DNA from: Rhodopirellula sp.
GTDB lineage: Bacteria; Planctomycetota; Planctomycetia; Pirellulales; Pirellulaceae
Direction of reading: 5' to 3'
NCBI GenBank assembly: GCA_002698965.1
Contig: PAAT01000124.1
Location: forward strand, 13,115 to 56,995
Length of the DNA stretch: 43,881 nt
Part shown: positions 1 through 7,800 of the stretch, in pieces
Layout: each line of letters begins with the position of its first letter
Numbering within the stretch: the stretch's first letter is position 1
Made by a program: the position numbers and the translations under genes
Notes under the pieces: model-generated
Seen by the model: the letters and a program-made list of their open reading frames with translations, nothing else
What the model was told of the DNA's origin: nothing
Database searches by the model: none

Positions 1-2
1 TA

Positions 3-446
3 TGTAGACAAACTGATTTATTAGTTGCTGCAGGTGAAACAGGTAGAACTGTTAATATAAAGAAAGGACAATTTATTAGTGGTAAGAATATGATACATGC
101 TATCAATAAAGTAAGGAGCACAGGTAATGAAGATGTTATGTTAACTGAAAGAGGTAGTATGTTTGGTATGGGAGATCTTGTCGTAGATTTTAGGCAGATA
201 ATTGATATGAAAGATTTAGGTGTACCAGTTATAATAGATTGTACTCATTCAATGCAAAAACCTAACTCAGGTGATACAACAGACGGTAATCCAAAGTATG
301 CTATACACTTAGCTAAAGCTGCCAAAGCATTAAGCGTTGACGGTTATTTCTTTGAGATACATCCAAAACCAGAAGAGGCTTGGAGTGATGGATCGAATAT
401 GATCCAGTTAGATAAGTTTGATGATATGTTAAAAGCTATTTCTTAG
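3..446 (+). CDS. kdsA: 3-deoxy-8-phosphooctulonate synthase KdsA, C-terminal part (5' end outside window)
   Basis: KdsA condenses phosphoenolpyruvate with arabinose-5-phosphate to Kdo-8-phosphate, the first committed step to Kdo, the sugar of LPS inner core and some capsules. The frame is open from base 3 with no start, giving about 147 C-terminal codons of a family of about 280 residues. Family blocks are visible: RQTDLLVAAGETG, VNIKKGQF, ERGSMFGMGDLVVDFR, the DCTHSMQ segment with the metal-binding His, and FFEIHPKPEEAWSDG with the Glu and Asp metal ligands. An ATG at 90 is internal, not the start. This is the only plus-strand gene in the window. Its last 11 bases overlap the convergent end of the 72-aa membrane protein gene, with no hairpin between them. 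In a phage it is an auxiliary metabolic gene. The assignment to KdsA rather than the related DAHP synthase rests on the motif string. The N-terminal metal ligand cannot be checked here. Confidence 0.93.
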   Translation, partial: CRQTDLLVAAGETGRTVNIKKGQFISGKNMIHAINKVRSTGNEDVMLTERGSMFGMGDLVVDFRQIIDMKDLGVPVIIDCTHSMQKPNSGDTTDGNPKYAIHLAKAAKALSVDGYFFEIHPKPEEAWSDGSNMIQLDKFDDMLKAIS

Positions 447-654
447 TTTTTTCAAAAGCAGATATTCCAAAGCAACCTAATGTAACCCATACAAATGAGT
501 TATATATTACTTCATTAATTTCTAACCCACCATCTACATAGATAATACTTGTTACAAGATCTGCTACAGCAAATAAAGTCATAACTATAAAAGATGCAAA
601 CCCTATTATATTCTTCTCATTTATTTCGTTTTTATCTTGAAACAATTTCCACAT
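436..654 (-). CDS. small two-TM membrane protein, holin-like
   Basis: A 72-residue protein with a short charged N-terminus (MWKLFQDKNEINEKN), a first hydrophobic helix at about residues 16-38, a short loop (VDGGLEINEV), a second hydrophobic helix at about 48-64, and a Lys-rich tail (FEKTKK). This is class II holin topology. It is the last gene of the minus-strand late block, two genes after the endolysin/lipoprotein pair, which fits a role in lysis. I recall similar short proteins from Bacteroidota and marine phages, but no catalytic signature exists to confirm this. A second, better supported holin lies at 41553-41963, so this could be an antiholin or an unrelated membrane protein. Its stop overlaps the end of kdsA on the other strand. 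Confidence 0.55.
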   Translation of the reverse strand: MWKLFQDKNEINEKNIIGFASFIVMTLFAVADLVTSIIYVDGGLEINEVIYNSFVWVTLGCFGISAFEKTKK

Positions 655-656
655 AA

Positions 657-1100
657 CTAAGACTCTTTATTATTATTACAGAATGATCTAGCAGCTTCCT
701 TGCTAGCAAATCCCCACTTTTTTAAAGCTTTACTTAAACTACTTGGAGTACCGTTGTCATCAGTCATTGATCCGTCCATGCTACCAAATCTACAAGCAAA
801 TGAAACTCTACGTGGATTAGTACCTGATGTAAGCTTTTTACCCATTGTAGGATTTTCTTTTCTCATTTCTCTATTTTCCTTATTATATTGTTGTTCACTT
901 ATTTTAAATGGTGATCCTGTTGGTACACATTTATCTTTTCCATCTACTGTTCCAGCAAATCTATAACCTTTCCAACACGCCATGCCATCAGCACCTTGTT
1001 CTTTACCTTCTTTATTTTTAGCTTTAAATGGAGTTGGAGTTTGAGTTGAATATTTACCTAGCGCTCTTGGGCCGCAACCTTTTCTTATTGGACTTATCAT
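657..1100 (-). CDS. small protein with N-terminal KGCGPRALG motif
   Basis: A 147-residue basic protein of unknown function. It starts MISPIRKGCGPRALG, continues with a TPTPFK box, a GMACWKGYRFAG stretch, a TGSPFK box near the middle, and a C-terminal half (SFACRFGSMDGSMTDDNG, then KALKKWGFASKEAARSFC) that looks like a small helical Cys-containing domain. Cys residues recur at about residues 9, 42, 58, 102 and 140. The KGCGPR[AG]LG and [GT][ST]PFK boxes also occur at the C-terminus of the 447-aa protein at the other end of the window, so they are likely a shared virion or processing tag. Spacing to the neighbours is 2 bp below and 11 bp above, which suggests co-transcription with the lysis block. 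Confidence 0.7.
   Translation of the reverse strand: MISPIRKGCGPRALGKYSTQTPTPFKAKNKEGKEQGADGMACWKGYRFAGTVDGKDKCVPTGSPFKISEQQYNKENREMRKENPTMGKKLTSGTNPRRVSFACRFGSMDGSMTDDNGTPSSLSKALKKWGFASKEAARSFCNNNKES
1056..1082 (-). other. KGCGPRALG peptide motif, copy 1
   Basis: Codes residues 7-15 of the 147-aa protein. It matches KGCGPRGLG at 41981-42007 in eight of nine residues, and in both proteins a [ST]PFK box lies within a few residues to a few tens of residues. Here it is N-terminal; in the other protein it is C-terminal. Confidence 0.7.
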
Positions 1101-1111
1101 GTTTTTATTTT

Positions 1112-1702
1112 TTAACTTTTCCAGTTTGTTTTACCACGTGTTGTTCTTGAACCTGTGTTTCTACTTCTTGTTCCTCTTTCTAATACATAAGGAGCATTTA
1201 CCTTGCTCCAATCTACAAACTCATCATATGATTTACTATTATTAAATGCATCTGTAAACCACTGCACTTGCTCTGGATTATTTCTTCCTTCAAAATCTTC
1301 TTTCCAAGTTCCAGCTCTAAAAGAGTCACCAAAATTTCCTCTAACTTTTCTTTTTAAAAATTCTAGCATTGAACCTCCATGATCTTTATATATATGATCT
1401 TGTCCTTTTGACCAATGCTCTGTATTTTCCCAATCATCTCTAGTTTGAGTTTCTACTTGACTATCTCTCCAATTTTGAGCTTCATTTGCGAATGTTTCAA
1501 AATCTGAATAATTATCTTGAACACCATCTTTATTTAATTCCCATATTTCTCTATCAGTTGTACCTGTACCACTAACATCAATCTTTCTTGTTCTTACGTT
1601 AGCTGTTTCTTCGTCACCACCTTCATAGTTCCATTCGCCACCTCCATCTACTGTTTGTTTAAAAGCAGAGGGTGTATTTTTGTACTTTAATTTAAAAGGC
1701 AT
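1112..1702 (-). CDS. hydrophilic phage protein of unknown function
   Basis: A 196-residue soluble, highly charged protein with no signal peptide and no TM segment. It begins MPFKLKYKNTPSAFKQ, which again carries PFK and TPSAFK boxes like its neighbours. The middle is rich in Asp, Glu, Asn and Trp (about residues 60-150). The tail is Arg/Thr/Ser-rich (ERGTRSRNTGSRTTRG) and ends in KTNWKS. No domain is recognisable. It lies 2 bp downstream of the lipoprotein gene and 11 bp upstream of the 147-aa gene, in the late block. The shared N-terminal box and the position suggest a small virion or lysis-accessory protein, but this is inference. Confidence 0.65.
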   Translation of the reverse strand: MPFKLKYKNTPSAFKQTVDGGGEWNYEGGDEETANVRTRKIDVSGTGTTDREIWELNKDGVQDNYSDFETFANEAQNWRDSQVETQTRDDWENTEHWSKGQDHIYKDHGGSMLEFLKRKVRGNFGDSFRAGTWKEDFEGRNNPEQVQWFTDAFNNSKSYDEFVDWSKVNAPYVLERGTRSRNTGSRTTRGKTNWKS

Positions 1703-1704
1703 AA

Positions 1705-2136
1705 TTAATTATTTTTTCTTGGATTATTAACTGCTGGGTTTGGTGGGTTTGCTGGTGGATTAGTTATTCTATCTACTCTAGGAGCAATTGAATTATTATT
1801 ACTTTGACTTATATTTGGGTTATTGTTGTTGTTAGGGAGAGGTCTATAATCATTTATATTTGGATTAAAACCATGATTTCTCCATGGAGTATAATAAAAA
1901 GTATTATATCCTATAGGGTATCTATTTGTTGGATAAGTATTGTAATTATATATAGGTCTTATAACATCAATAGGTAATTTTAATGTATCTCCTTCTGCAG
2001 TTACAGCTAGTACAGACGTTATCTTCATTTGAGGTTGTCTATATACTGTACAGCTAGATAATACACCTAATAAAATTATAGCAGCCATAACCGCTATTGA
2101 TATTACTTTACCATAATCTCTTTGTCTTTCTGTCAT
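1705..2136 (-). CDS. Asn/Pro-rich lipoprotein, outer-spanin candidate
   Basis: A 143-residue protein with a basic start (MTERQRDYGK), a hydrophobic helix at about 11-27, and a lipobox LSSC with the acylated Cys at residue 29. After a short strand-rich part, the mature protein becomes Asn/Tyr/Pro-rich and disordered, ending in a PANPPNPAVNNPRKNN-type tail. Its start overlaps the endolysin stop by 4 bp, so the two are probably translationally coupled. A proline-rich lipoprotein directly after an endolysin is the usual place of an outer spanin (Rz1-like), which bridges the inner and outer membranes at lysis. It is longer than Rz1, so another envelope role such as superinfection exclusion remains possible. 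A possible inner partner is the TM plus coiled-coil protein at 3318-3602. Confidence 0.7.
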   Translation of the reverse strand: MTERQRDYGKVISIAVMAAIILLGVLSSCTVYRQPQMKITSVLAVTAEGDTLKLPIDVIRPIYNYNTYPTNRYPIGYNTFYYTPWRNHGFNPNINDYRPLPNNNNNPNISQSNNNSIAPRVDRITNPPANPPNPAVNNPRKNN

Positions 2137-2594
2137 ATTACCATATATTTTGTTTTACCGCCGTCGCGATAAGCTTTTAAACATCTATTTCTATTTGAGC
2201 CTGGATCAACATAACTCACATGTACCCAATCAGGATTTTCATCTGTACCAAATTCCCATATCATCTGATCGTAATCTAAGTTAGCTCTAATCCAATCAAA
2301 CATTGCAGCATTAGAAGCATGGCCGAATGTATCATCAATATCCATAGCTTGTCCGTGACAATGTTGTGATTTTTTAGATCCACCAATAGCTTCATTAAGT
2401 TCAGGTCCACGATAGAACGAATTTATCTTTATAGGACCTCCTACGTGAGTTCTAAGGGGTTCAAATATCTTTTCTGACAAGAGCTTCATGTTTTGTAAAT
2501 GCTTATCAGAGGGATCATTTTTTAAACCTAGCCTCAAAGCAGTTATACTATGTACTCCTTCTTTATAAGAGACATGCTTAGTTAATTTTTCCAT
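2133..2594 (-). CDS. M15A-family peptidase, phage endolysin
   Basis: A 153-residue cytoplasmic enzyme with the peptidase M15A (D-Ala-D-Ala carboxypeptidase / L-Ala-D-Glu peptidase type) signature. NSFYRGPELNEAIGG precedes SQHCHGQAMDID (zinc ligands His78 and Asp85), and a late WVHVSY provides the third ligand, His125. The size is typical of single-domain phage endolysins, which cleave peptide cross-links of peptidoglycan. There is no signal peptide, so release needs a holin; candidates are at 436-654 and 41553-41963. The start ATG overlaps the stop of the upstream 53-aa gene by one base (TAATG), and its own stop overlaps the lipoprotein start. Alternative: a virion-associated muralytic peptidase. 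Its place next to the lipoprotein favours lysis. Confidence 0.88.
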   Translation of the reverse strand: MEKLTKHVSYKEGVHSITALRLGLKNDPSDKHLQNMKLLSEKIFEPLRTHVGGPIKINSFYRGPELNEAIGGSKKSQHCHGQAMDIDDTFGHASNAAMFDWIRANLDYDQMIWEFGTDENPDWVHVSYVDPGSNRNRCLKAYRDGGKTKYMVI

Positions 2595-2755
2595 TACTTT
2601 TTTAATGCTTGCTTTACAGCTTTAGCTTTAGCTCTTAATTTAGCAGCTTTATCTTTTATATCACTAGCTTTAGCTAATATAATCTCATCCACAGTAGTTT
2701 TACTCCATAGTAAAACCCACATATCTTTCCAGTATTCTTTTGTTAATTTCCACAT
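2594..2755 (-). CDS. 53-aa Lys/Ala-rich small protein
   Basis: A short reading frame from an ATG at 2755 to a TAA at 2596-2594, giving 53 residues. It starts MWKLTKEYWKDMWVLLWSK and ends in an amphipathic Lys/Ala helix (AAKLRAKAKAVKQALKK). The Trp-rich N-terminal part has a short hydrophobic stretch, and the tail is strongly basic. The evidence that it is real is the packing: its stop shares one base with the endolysin start, and it begins 4 bp after the 54-aa gene stops. The MWKL start resembles that of the holin-like protein at 654 (MWKLFQ). It could be a membrane-active lysis accessory, but nothing identifies it. Confidence 0.6.
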   Translation of the reverse strand: MWKLTKEYWKDMWVLLWSKTTVDEIILAKASDIKDKAAKLRAKAKAVKQALKK

Positions 2756-2759
2756 ATTG

Positions 2760-2924
2760 TTAATTTTTATAAGGTATTAATTTGTTTAGTTTTTCTTTGC
2801 GTTCTTCACACCCACAATCTTTTCCAAATATTCTCTTTACAACAGGTTTGATACCTATTGCAACTGTTACTTTTTCTATAGTATCTCCTAATCCCTTAGA
2901 ATTTTGATGCTTCGTTGACTTCAT
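2760..2924 (-). CDS. 54-aa conserved small phage protein with CGC motif
   Basis: A frame from an ATG at 2924 to a TAA at 2762-2760, 54 residues. Its sequence reads as a GLGDTIEKVTVAIG segment, then a basic stretch, then FGKDCGCEERKEKLN and a final IPYKN. I recall small proteins with this GLGDTxEKV...DCGCxERKxKLN layout from phages of Bacteroidota and marine metaviromes, always short and of unknown function. The start lies inside the end of the thioredoxin-like gene (29-base overlap in another frame), consistent with the dense packing here. The Cys-Gly-Cys could bind metal or form a redox pair with the thioredoxin-like neighbour, but that is only a thought from proximity. Confidence 0.65.
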   Translation of the reverse strand: MKSTKHQNSKGLGDTIEKVTVAIGIKPVVKRIFGKDCGCEERKEKLNKLIPYKN

Positions 2925-3315
2925 TAATCGCTTCTTGTATCTCTTCTAAATCAGTTGGCATTGCTAAATCTAAACCAGCTTTCCAAACATCTTCTTTTAC
3001 ACCACCTTTAAATAAGATTATTGTTGGCGCCATACGGACTTTATATTCTTTTTTAGTAATCGGAGCCTTGGCAATATCCACTCTGTAATAAACTGCATTT
3101 TCAATCTTATCCCAATCGGCAAAACAATTAGCAGCATTAAAGGAAGCCCAAAACTCCACAACAATAGGAAGTTTATCATCGTCTCCGAATCTGTGGTGTT
3201 CATTAATTTTTTCTTCAAAGTTCGAATCCTCGATCCAATACTTTTCTGGTACGTCTTGTTGAGCAAATGCTAAAGTAGTTAATAGTGTTAAAAATATTGT
3301 AAATAAAAATTTCAT
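2896..3315 (-). CDS. exported thioredoxin-fold protein lacking the CxxC pair
   Basis: A 139-residue protein with a clear signal peptide (basic MK, hydrophobic 3-17, cleavage after AFA, mature start QQ). The mature part follows a thioredoxin fold: VVEFWASF at about 52-59, where WCxxC would normally come next, then a lone Cys64, a YYRVDIAK strand, the RMAPTIILFKGG segment with the conserved cis-Pro (about Pro97), and a terminal helix. The usual first catalytic Cys is absent (WASFNAANC), so a dithiol-disulfide exchange is unlikely. A single-Cys or purely binding role in the periplasm is more plausible. It sits between the inner-spanin-like gene and the 54-aa gene in the envelope block. Family membership is judged from pattern only. 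Confidence 0.72.
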   Translation of the reverse strand: MKFLFTIFLTLLTTLAFAQQDVPEKYWIEDSNFEEKINEHHRFGDDDKLPIVVEFWASFNAANCFADWDKIENAVYYRVDIAKAPITKKEYKVRMAPTIILFKGGVKEDVWKAGLDLAMPTDLEEIQEAINEVNEASKF

Positions 3316-3317
3316 TG

Positions 3318-3602
3318 TTATCTATTTTTTTGAATTTCGTATAATCGTTCATCGATTTTATCGAGTTTTTCCTTCATTTCCTCTACGTCCTCTTGGGTGT
3401 TCATGATAGTTTCTCTGATCAATTCGTCTTTTAGATCATACTCTACACGATCTATAACTGGTTCAGGTAACTCCTTAGCTAAAGCAATATCAGCTTGCAA
3501 AGCAAACCACATACCTACTAGTGTTACAATACCTGCACCTATCATGCCTAATGTTTTTAAATCTAGTGTTATTTTAGTTTCTTCGCCTATTTGCTTTGCC
3601 AT
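3318..3602 (-). CDS. TM plus coiled-coil protein, inner-spanin-like
   Basis: A 94-residue protein: a cytoplasmic N-terminus of about 17 residues, one TM helix at about 18-36 (MIGAGIVTLVGMWFALQ), then a PEP turn and a charged segment predicted as a coiled coil to the end (EEMKEKLDKIDERLYEIQ shows a heptad pattern). This N-in/C-out single-TM, coiled-coil layout is that of inner spanins, whose outer partner is usually a lipoprotein; one is encoded at 1705-2136. It is 2 bp from the OMP gene upstream and 2 bp from the thioredoxin-like gene downstream. Alternatives are a virion membrane-contact protein or a holin accessory. I recall the same sequence type in many marine phages without an assigned function. 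Confidence 0.6.
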   Translation of the reverse strand: MAKQIGEETKITLDLKTLGMIGAGIVTLVGMWFALQADIALAKELPEPVIDRVEYDLKDELIRETIMNTQEDVEEMKEKLDKIDERLYEIQKNR

Positions 3603-3604
3603 AG

Positions 3605-4843
3605 TTATTTCATTGTTATGTTAATTCCAAAATTTGTACTATAAATTTCTGAATCCCAGAATTTAGTATATTCACCCTCTACAAATATACCTAGCATCTT
3701 ACCAACTTTCCAACCAAACATTAAACCTGCTTGGTAATCACTCCATTGCTCAGGTGTTGAATCTTGTCTCAAACCACCTTTACCCCAATTACCTCTATTA
3801 AGATAACTAAAATCCTCATCACCTTTTAAGTATTTGTGATAAGGTAGTATCCAGTTAGCATAAGCGTGCATCCAGAATTTATTTTTGTAGTGATAAAAAT
3901 CAGCTCCCACTACAGGTGCAATTTCACCATAAGGATCTAATAGATCCCAAATGTCATTATTGTAACGGTTCATAAGATCAGGAAATACCTCATCTCTAAA
4001 CACTTCGTCTGTATGAGCAACTAATACGTCATTCTCGTCCATCCAAAACCATGCTGGAAATTGTACGAAGTTTCCATCTTGATCATAATAATTAGCTACA
4101 TAATAAGTATCATAGTATCCATACTCATAACCAAGAGTATACCATGGGTTCGCAGCTGTACCATCATCATTTTGTTCGTTTAACCATATTTCAATTGGAT
4201 TATATCCGTAAGCTTTTTCATGAGTACGATATATAGCTCCAGCTGATATACTAAATTTCTTTCCAATAGGTAATCTTGCTCTAGCTTCTGCTGATTGATA
4301 TTTAAAACCTATGTTTCCTTGTTCTCTTTGCTCTAGTTTTACTATGTGGTTATCACCAGTATGTCTTAAAAAATATCTACTGTTAATCCATTCTTCTCCA
4401 CGTTTTCTTTCTTTTTCATAATGTATTAAGTATTCAAAGCCTTTTATTGCAGCTGTAGGAGCAGATAAACCAACGTTATTTTCGTCTTCACCTATACCGT
4501 TATAAAAGTTTGCACCTTTAACTTCATAGTCAAATCTAGCTAGTTTTCTAAAACCAATACCGTATCTATAATCAAATGGGTGATATATTGTTTGATCAAC
4601 AACATCAGGGATAGCATATAAGTTATCAGGATCCGTTCTAACAAAAAAGTCAGGTCTTTGTGTTTCATACGCACTACCTATATTTCCAGCAGCGTAAAAC
4701 GTTCCGTATTTGAAAAAATCTTTATATAAATCTTTAAAAAAGTTTGATTTCTTCTTTGTTTTGATAGCCTCTGTGTAGGTTATCTCTTGGGCAAAAGTAT
4801 TGCCAGATAATAATAGTATTATAATTATCAGTAGTTTTTTCAT
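3605..4843 (-). CDS. phage-encoded outer-membrane beta-barrel-like protein
   Basis: A 412-residue protein with a signal peptide (MKKLLIIIILLLSGNTFAQ, cleavage before or at QE). The mature part is rich in Tyr, Trp, Phe and Asn with alternating hydrophobic/polar strands: KFSISAGAIYRTHEKAYGY, KFWMHAYANWILPYHKY and, near the end, GIFVEGEYTKFWDSE followed by a last strand NFGINITMK. This fits an outer-membrane barrel. The strand phrases GLMFGWKVGKMLGIFVEGEYTK resemble Bacteroidota porin-like proteins. It stands between the giant internal protein and the spanin-like gene in the late block, so it is made at the end of infection. Possible roles are receptor masking or superinfection exclusion, host envelope alteration, or help in lysis. 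None can be chosen from sequence. Confidence 0.7.
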   Translation of the reverse strand: MKKLLIIIILLLSGNTFAQEITYTEAIKTKKKSNFFKDLYKDFFKYGTFYAAGNIGSAYETQRPDFFVRTDPDNLYAIPDVVDQTIYHPFDYRYGIGFRKLARFDYEVKGANFYNGIGEDENNVGLSAPTAAIKGFEYLIHYEKERKRGEEWINSRYFLRHTGDNHIVKLEQREQGNIGFKYQSAEARARLPIGKKFSISAGAIYRTHEKAYGYNPIEIWLNEQNDDGTAANPWYTLGYEYGYYDTYYVANYYDQDGNFVQFPAWFWMDENDVLVAHTDEVFRDEVFPDLMNRYNNDIWDLLDPYGEIAPVVGADFYHYKNKFWMHAYANWILPYHKYLKGDEDFSYLNRGNWGKGGLRQDSTPEQWSDYQAGLMFGWKVGKMLGIFVEGEYTKFWDSEIYSTNFGINITMK

Positions 4844-4873
4844 AGTTAAGTCTTTATATTCTTATATTATCAC

Positions 4874-7800
4874 TTATTTTTTTCTTTTTTTATAATTTTC
4901 AAGTGCTCTTTTACGTGCTTCGTCTTTGCTTTTATTGTATTTATTTGGATTTCTTGATTTATCTCTTAGCTTATCTTTTTTTACTTTTTCTTTTAATTTA
5001 GCTCTATTAGGATCAGCAACAGATCCAAGGTCCCATGTATTCCAACCCATAAAGTTAGCTATTCTCTGCCAAGTTGCATTTTGATTATTCAAAGAAGCTC
5101 TAACATTATTTAGTTTATTAAATACTCTATCTAAAGGAACGTTAGTAAAACCAGAAACAACATTACCAACCGCATTGTACGCAGGACTTCTTAAATCAAA
5201 GCCATATTCAGCCATTATATCTTTATTAAACCTATACTCTTGTATACCAGAATATACTCTTCTAAGTTTACTTCCAATTGGTGGTGATAAATTTGCAAAT
5301 TCAATAACAGTGTAAGTGTGATCAGCCATAAATCCTTTATCTTCTTGTTCTTTAAATTTAAGTAAAATATTTTTAAGAGTAGATACACCGGCACCATAAA
5401 CACCACCACCTCTTAATATTGTATCCATCATGTTATTCATTATTCTATGTCTCTTTTTAAGAAACATTTTATCTTTTTCTTCTTCATCTTCTTCAAATAC
5501 AACTGCAAACAATGCTGATTGCATAGATGTAAATATTAAGTTTTGAACAAAACTATAATATACTAATTTTGAAATATTTGTTTTAGCATCACCCCTACCA
5601 TTTTTGAGATCAAGAAAAGCTTTCTTAGTTAACCTCATATACTGCATTGGTGTATTTTGGAACGCGAGTATTAATCTACCTAATGGTCCAGCTTGTTGCA
5701 TTGAAATCATATCAGGTCTAGCTGACTGCTGTGTTGCTTCTGATATATCTGCAAAATCTTGAAAAGCTTGTTTTTCAGCTTCTGCTTGAGACATACCTTC
5801 AGCTAAATAAGTATTAATTCTATTTCTGTACATTGTAGCACCACCTGAAGCAATAGCAAAACTATCCGCTAGCTGTGTTGGTGTAAAACCTACTCTTAAC
5901 AAAGCTCTTAACAAAGCTGTTGGATTACCATTTTTACCTTTAACTGCCGATGCAATTTCAGCTTCGTTTACATCTGTTTGTAAACCAGCTCTTCTTTGCT
6001 TTAGCATGTCTGAATTAAATATGTACACAAAATCTTTTACATATTGATCCCAATTAGCTACAGCTGCAGCTGCTTTTAATGGATTGTTGTCACTCCAGTT
6101 AACAAAGTTTACCATTGATATTGTTTGTAAAACTGCAGATCTCATATTGAAGAACATAATAGCACCAACAGAGTTATTAACCCAATCTGAAAATCTATTT
6201 ACTAATTTATTATTACCAAATTTTCTATTAGTACCATTTTCCATTCTCCATAACATATCTTCTAAAGCTTCTCTAAAATCAGTACCATAGATAGATTCTA
6301 TTTTATTTAAATTCTTTTTACTAAATATAATATTCTTAGCTTCTATCCATTCTTTAAGGTAGTGTTTTCTACCTTGTTTCATTGTTATGTCGTTTATATC
6401 TTTAGCTACATTACCAACAGTCCAGTTTTCATCTGGCTTAGTATAACCTTGATCTTTAGTTAATTTAATTAAACCATTACCAAAAGCTTTATAACCAGCG
6501 TTATTTTCTATAGCTTTTACTAAAGCATTTATTTCTTTTTTAGATATACCAGGTATTTCGTATCCTAACTTGTTCCACACATATACTCTAATACCATCTG
6601 AAACAGTGAAAGGTCCAACTCCTATATCTTCATTTAATTCAGCTGTAACAACAGGTTCTAACTTTTTTAATTCTTGCAACCCGTTTAAATAAATCTGTTT
6701 AGCTTGGTTTATTTTTTGAATAGCTCTAGAAAAAGGATCAAATAATGTTTCTTTAAAAAACTTATAATGATTATTACCTTGTTCACCTTTACCCATAAAC
6801 ATATACATAAGACCAACAAAATCTTCAGCGCCTGGTGGCATCCACCAAGAATTTTTTACTTGTGATCCTTTTGATTTAGCAGCTGCGTCACTAACATTTG
6901 TTTTTGCATTTACACCGCTTTGCTCATATATTATATTGTTCATTTCAGCGTCTAGATCTGATTTACTATATTGTATACTTCTTGACGGTGTTAATACTTT
7001 TCTTTCACCAGTCATAGGATCTATATTTGGTCCTCTTCTGTCAAGAACAATAACTTCTAAAGCATATTTGAACGCATCTTTAATTTCTTTATTCTTCTCT
7101 TGTGGAATGAGTTTCCTTAATTCATCAGGTGATCTTTCATTTATAGCTTTTTGAGCTACTTTTGCTATTTCTAATTTTTTTCTCCAATATTCTTTAGTGT
7201 TGTAACGTTGAATACGATTACCAATATCATCTGCTAAAAAAAGATTTGTTTCGATGTTATCTATATTATACTTACTAAACTGAACTTGTTTAACCTTATG
7301 ATTTACATCAACAACTTCTAATACTTTTTGTACAGCTTCTACGTTTTTATAAGCGTCATCTACAAAATAAAAGTCGTTATACCCATTAGCTGCTTTATCT
7401 ATAACCCATTCAGCTTTAGCATCAGGTCTACCATCTTCTAAACCTGTTATGTTTTCAATAGGTATTTCTAAACCTAATTCTTTCATAAATTTATATATAG
7501 CTGGAGCAGCTTGTTGAGGTCTTGCTGTTAATATAAATATATGTTTATTACCAAACTTACCAATAGCTTTTCTAAGTTTAGCAACTAGTGGCCCAGGTTT
7601 ACCATTTATAACCTCGTTAAATTGTTTAAAATCAAACTCAGCTCCCTGTGCTTCTAGCTCAGAAGCTTTTACAGCAAATTCAGCAGGTGTTATTTCAGTT
7701 ACAGTATTGTCAGGCATTTTAACTATAATCTTACTATCACTATATGCTAATGTATCGTCAAAATCAAATATACTTATACCTTTATGAGGAGCATCAGGAT

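Noticed and set aside
90..446. A complete 118-residue gene from the ATG at 90
   Set aside because: The frame upstream to base 3 encodes the family-conserved RQTDLLVAAGETG and VNIKKGQF segments of KdsA, so the ATG is internal.
3018..3266. 82-residue minus-strand frame
   Set aside because: Lies out of frame inside the signal-peptide-bearing thioredoxin-like gene, which has the better start and composition.
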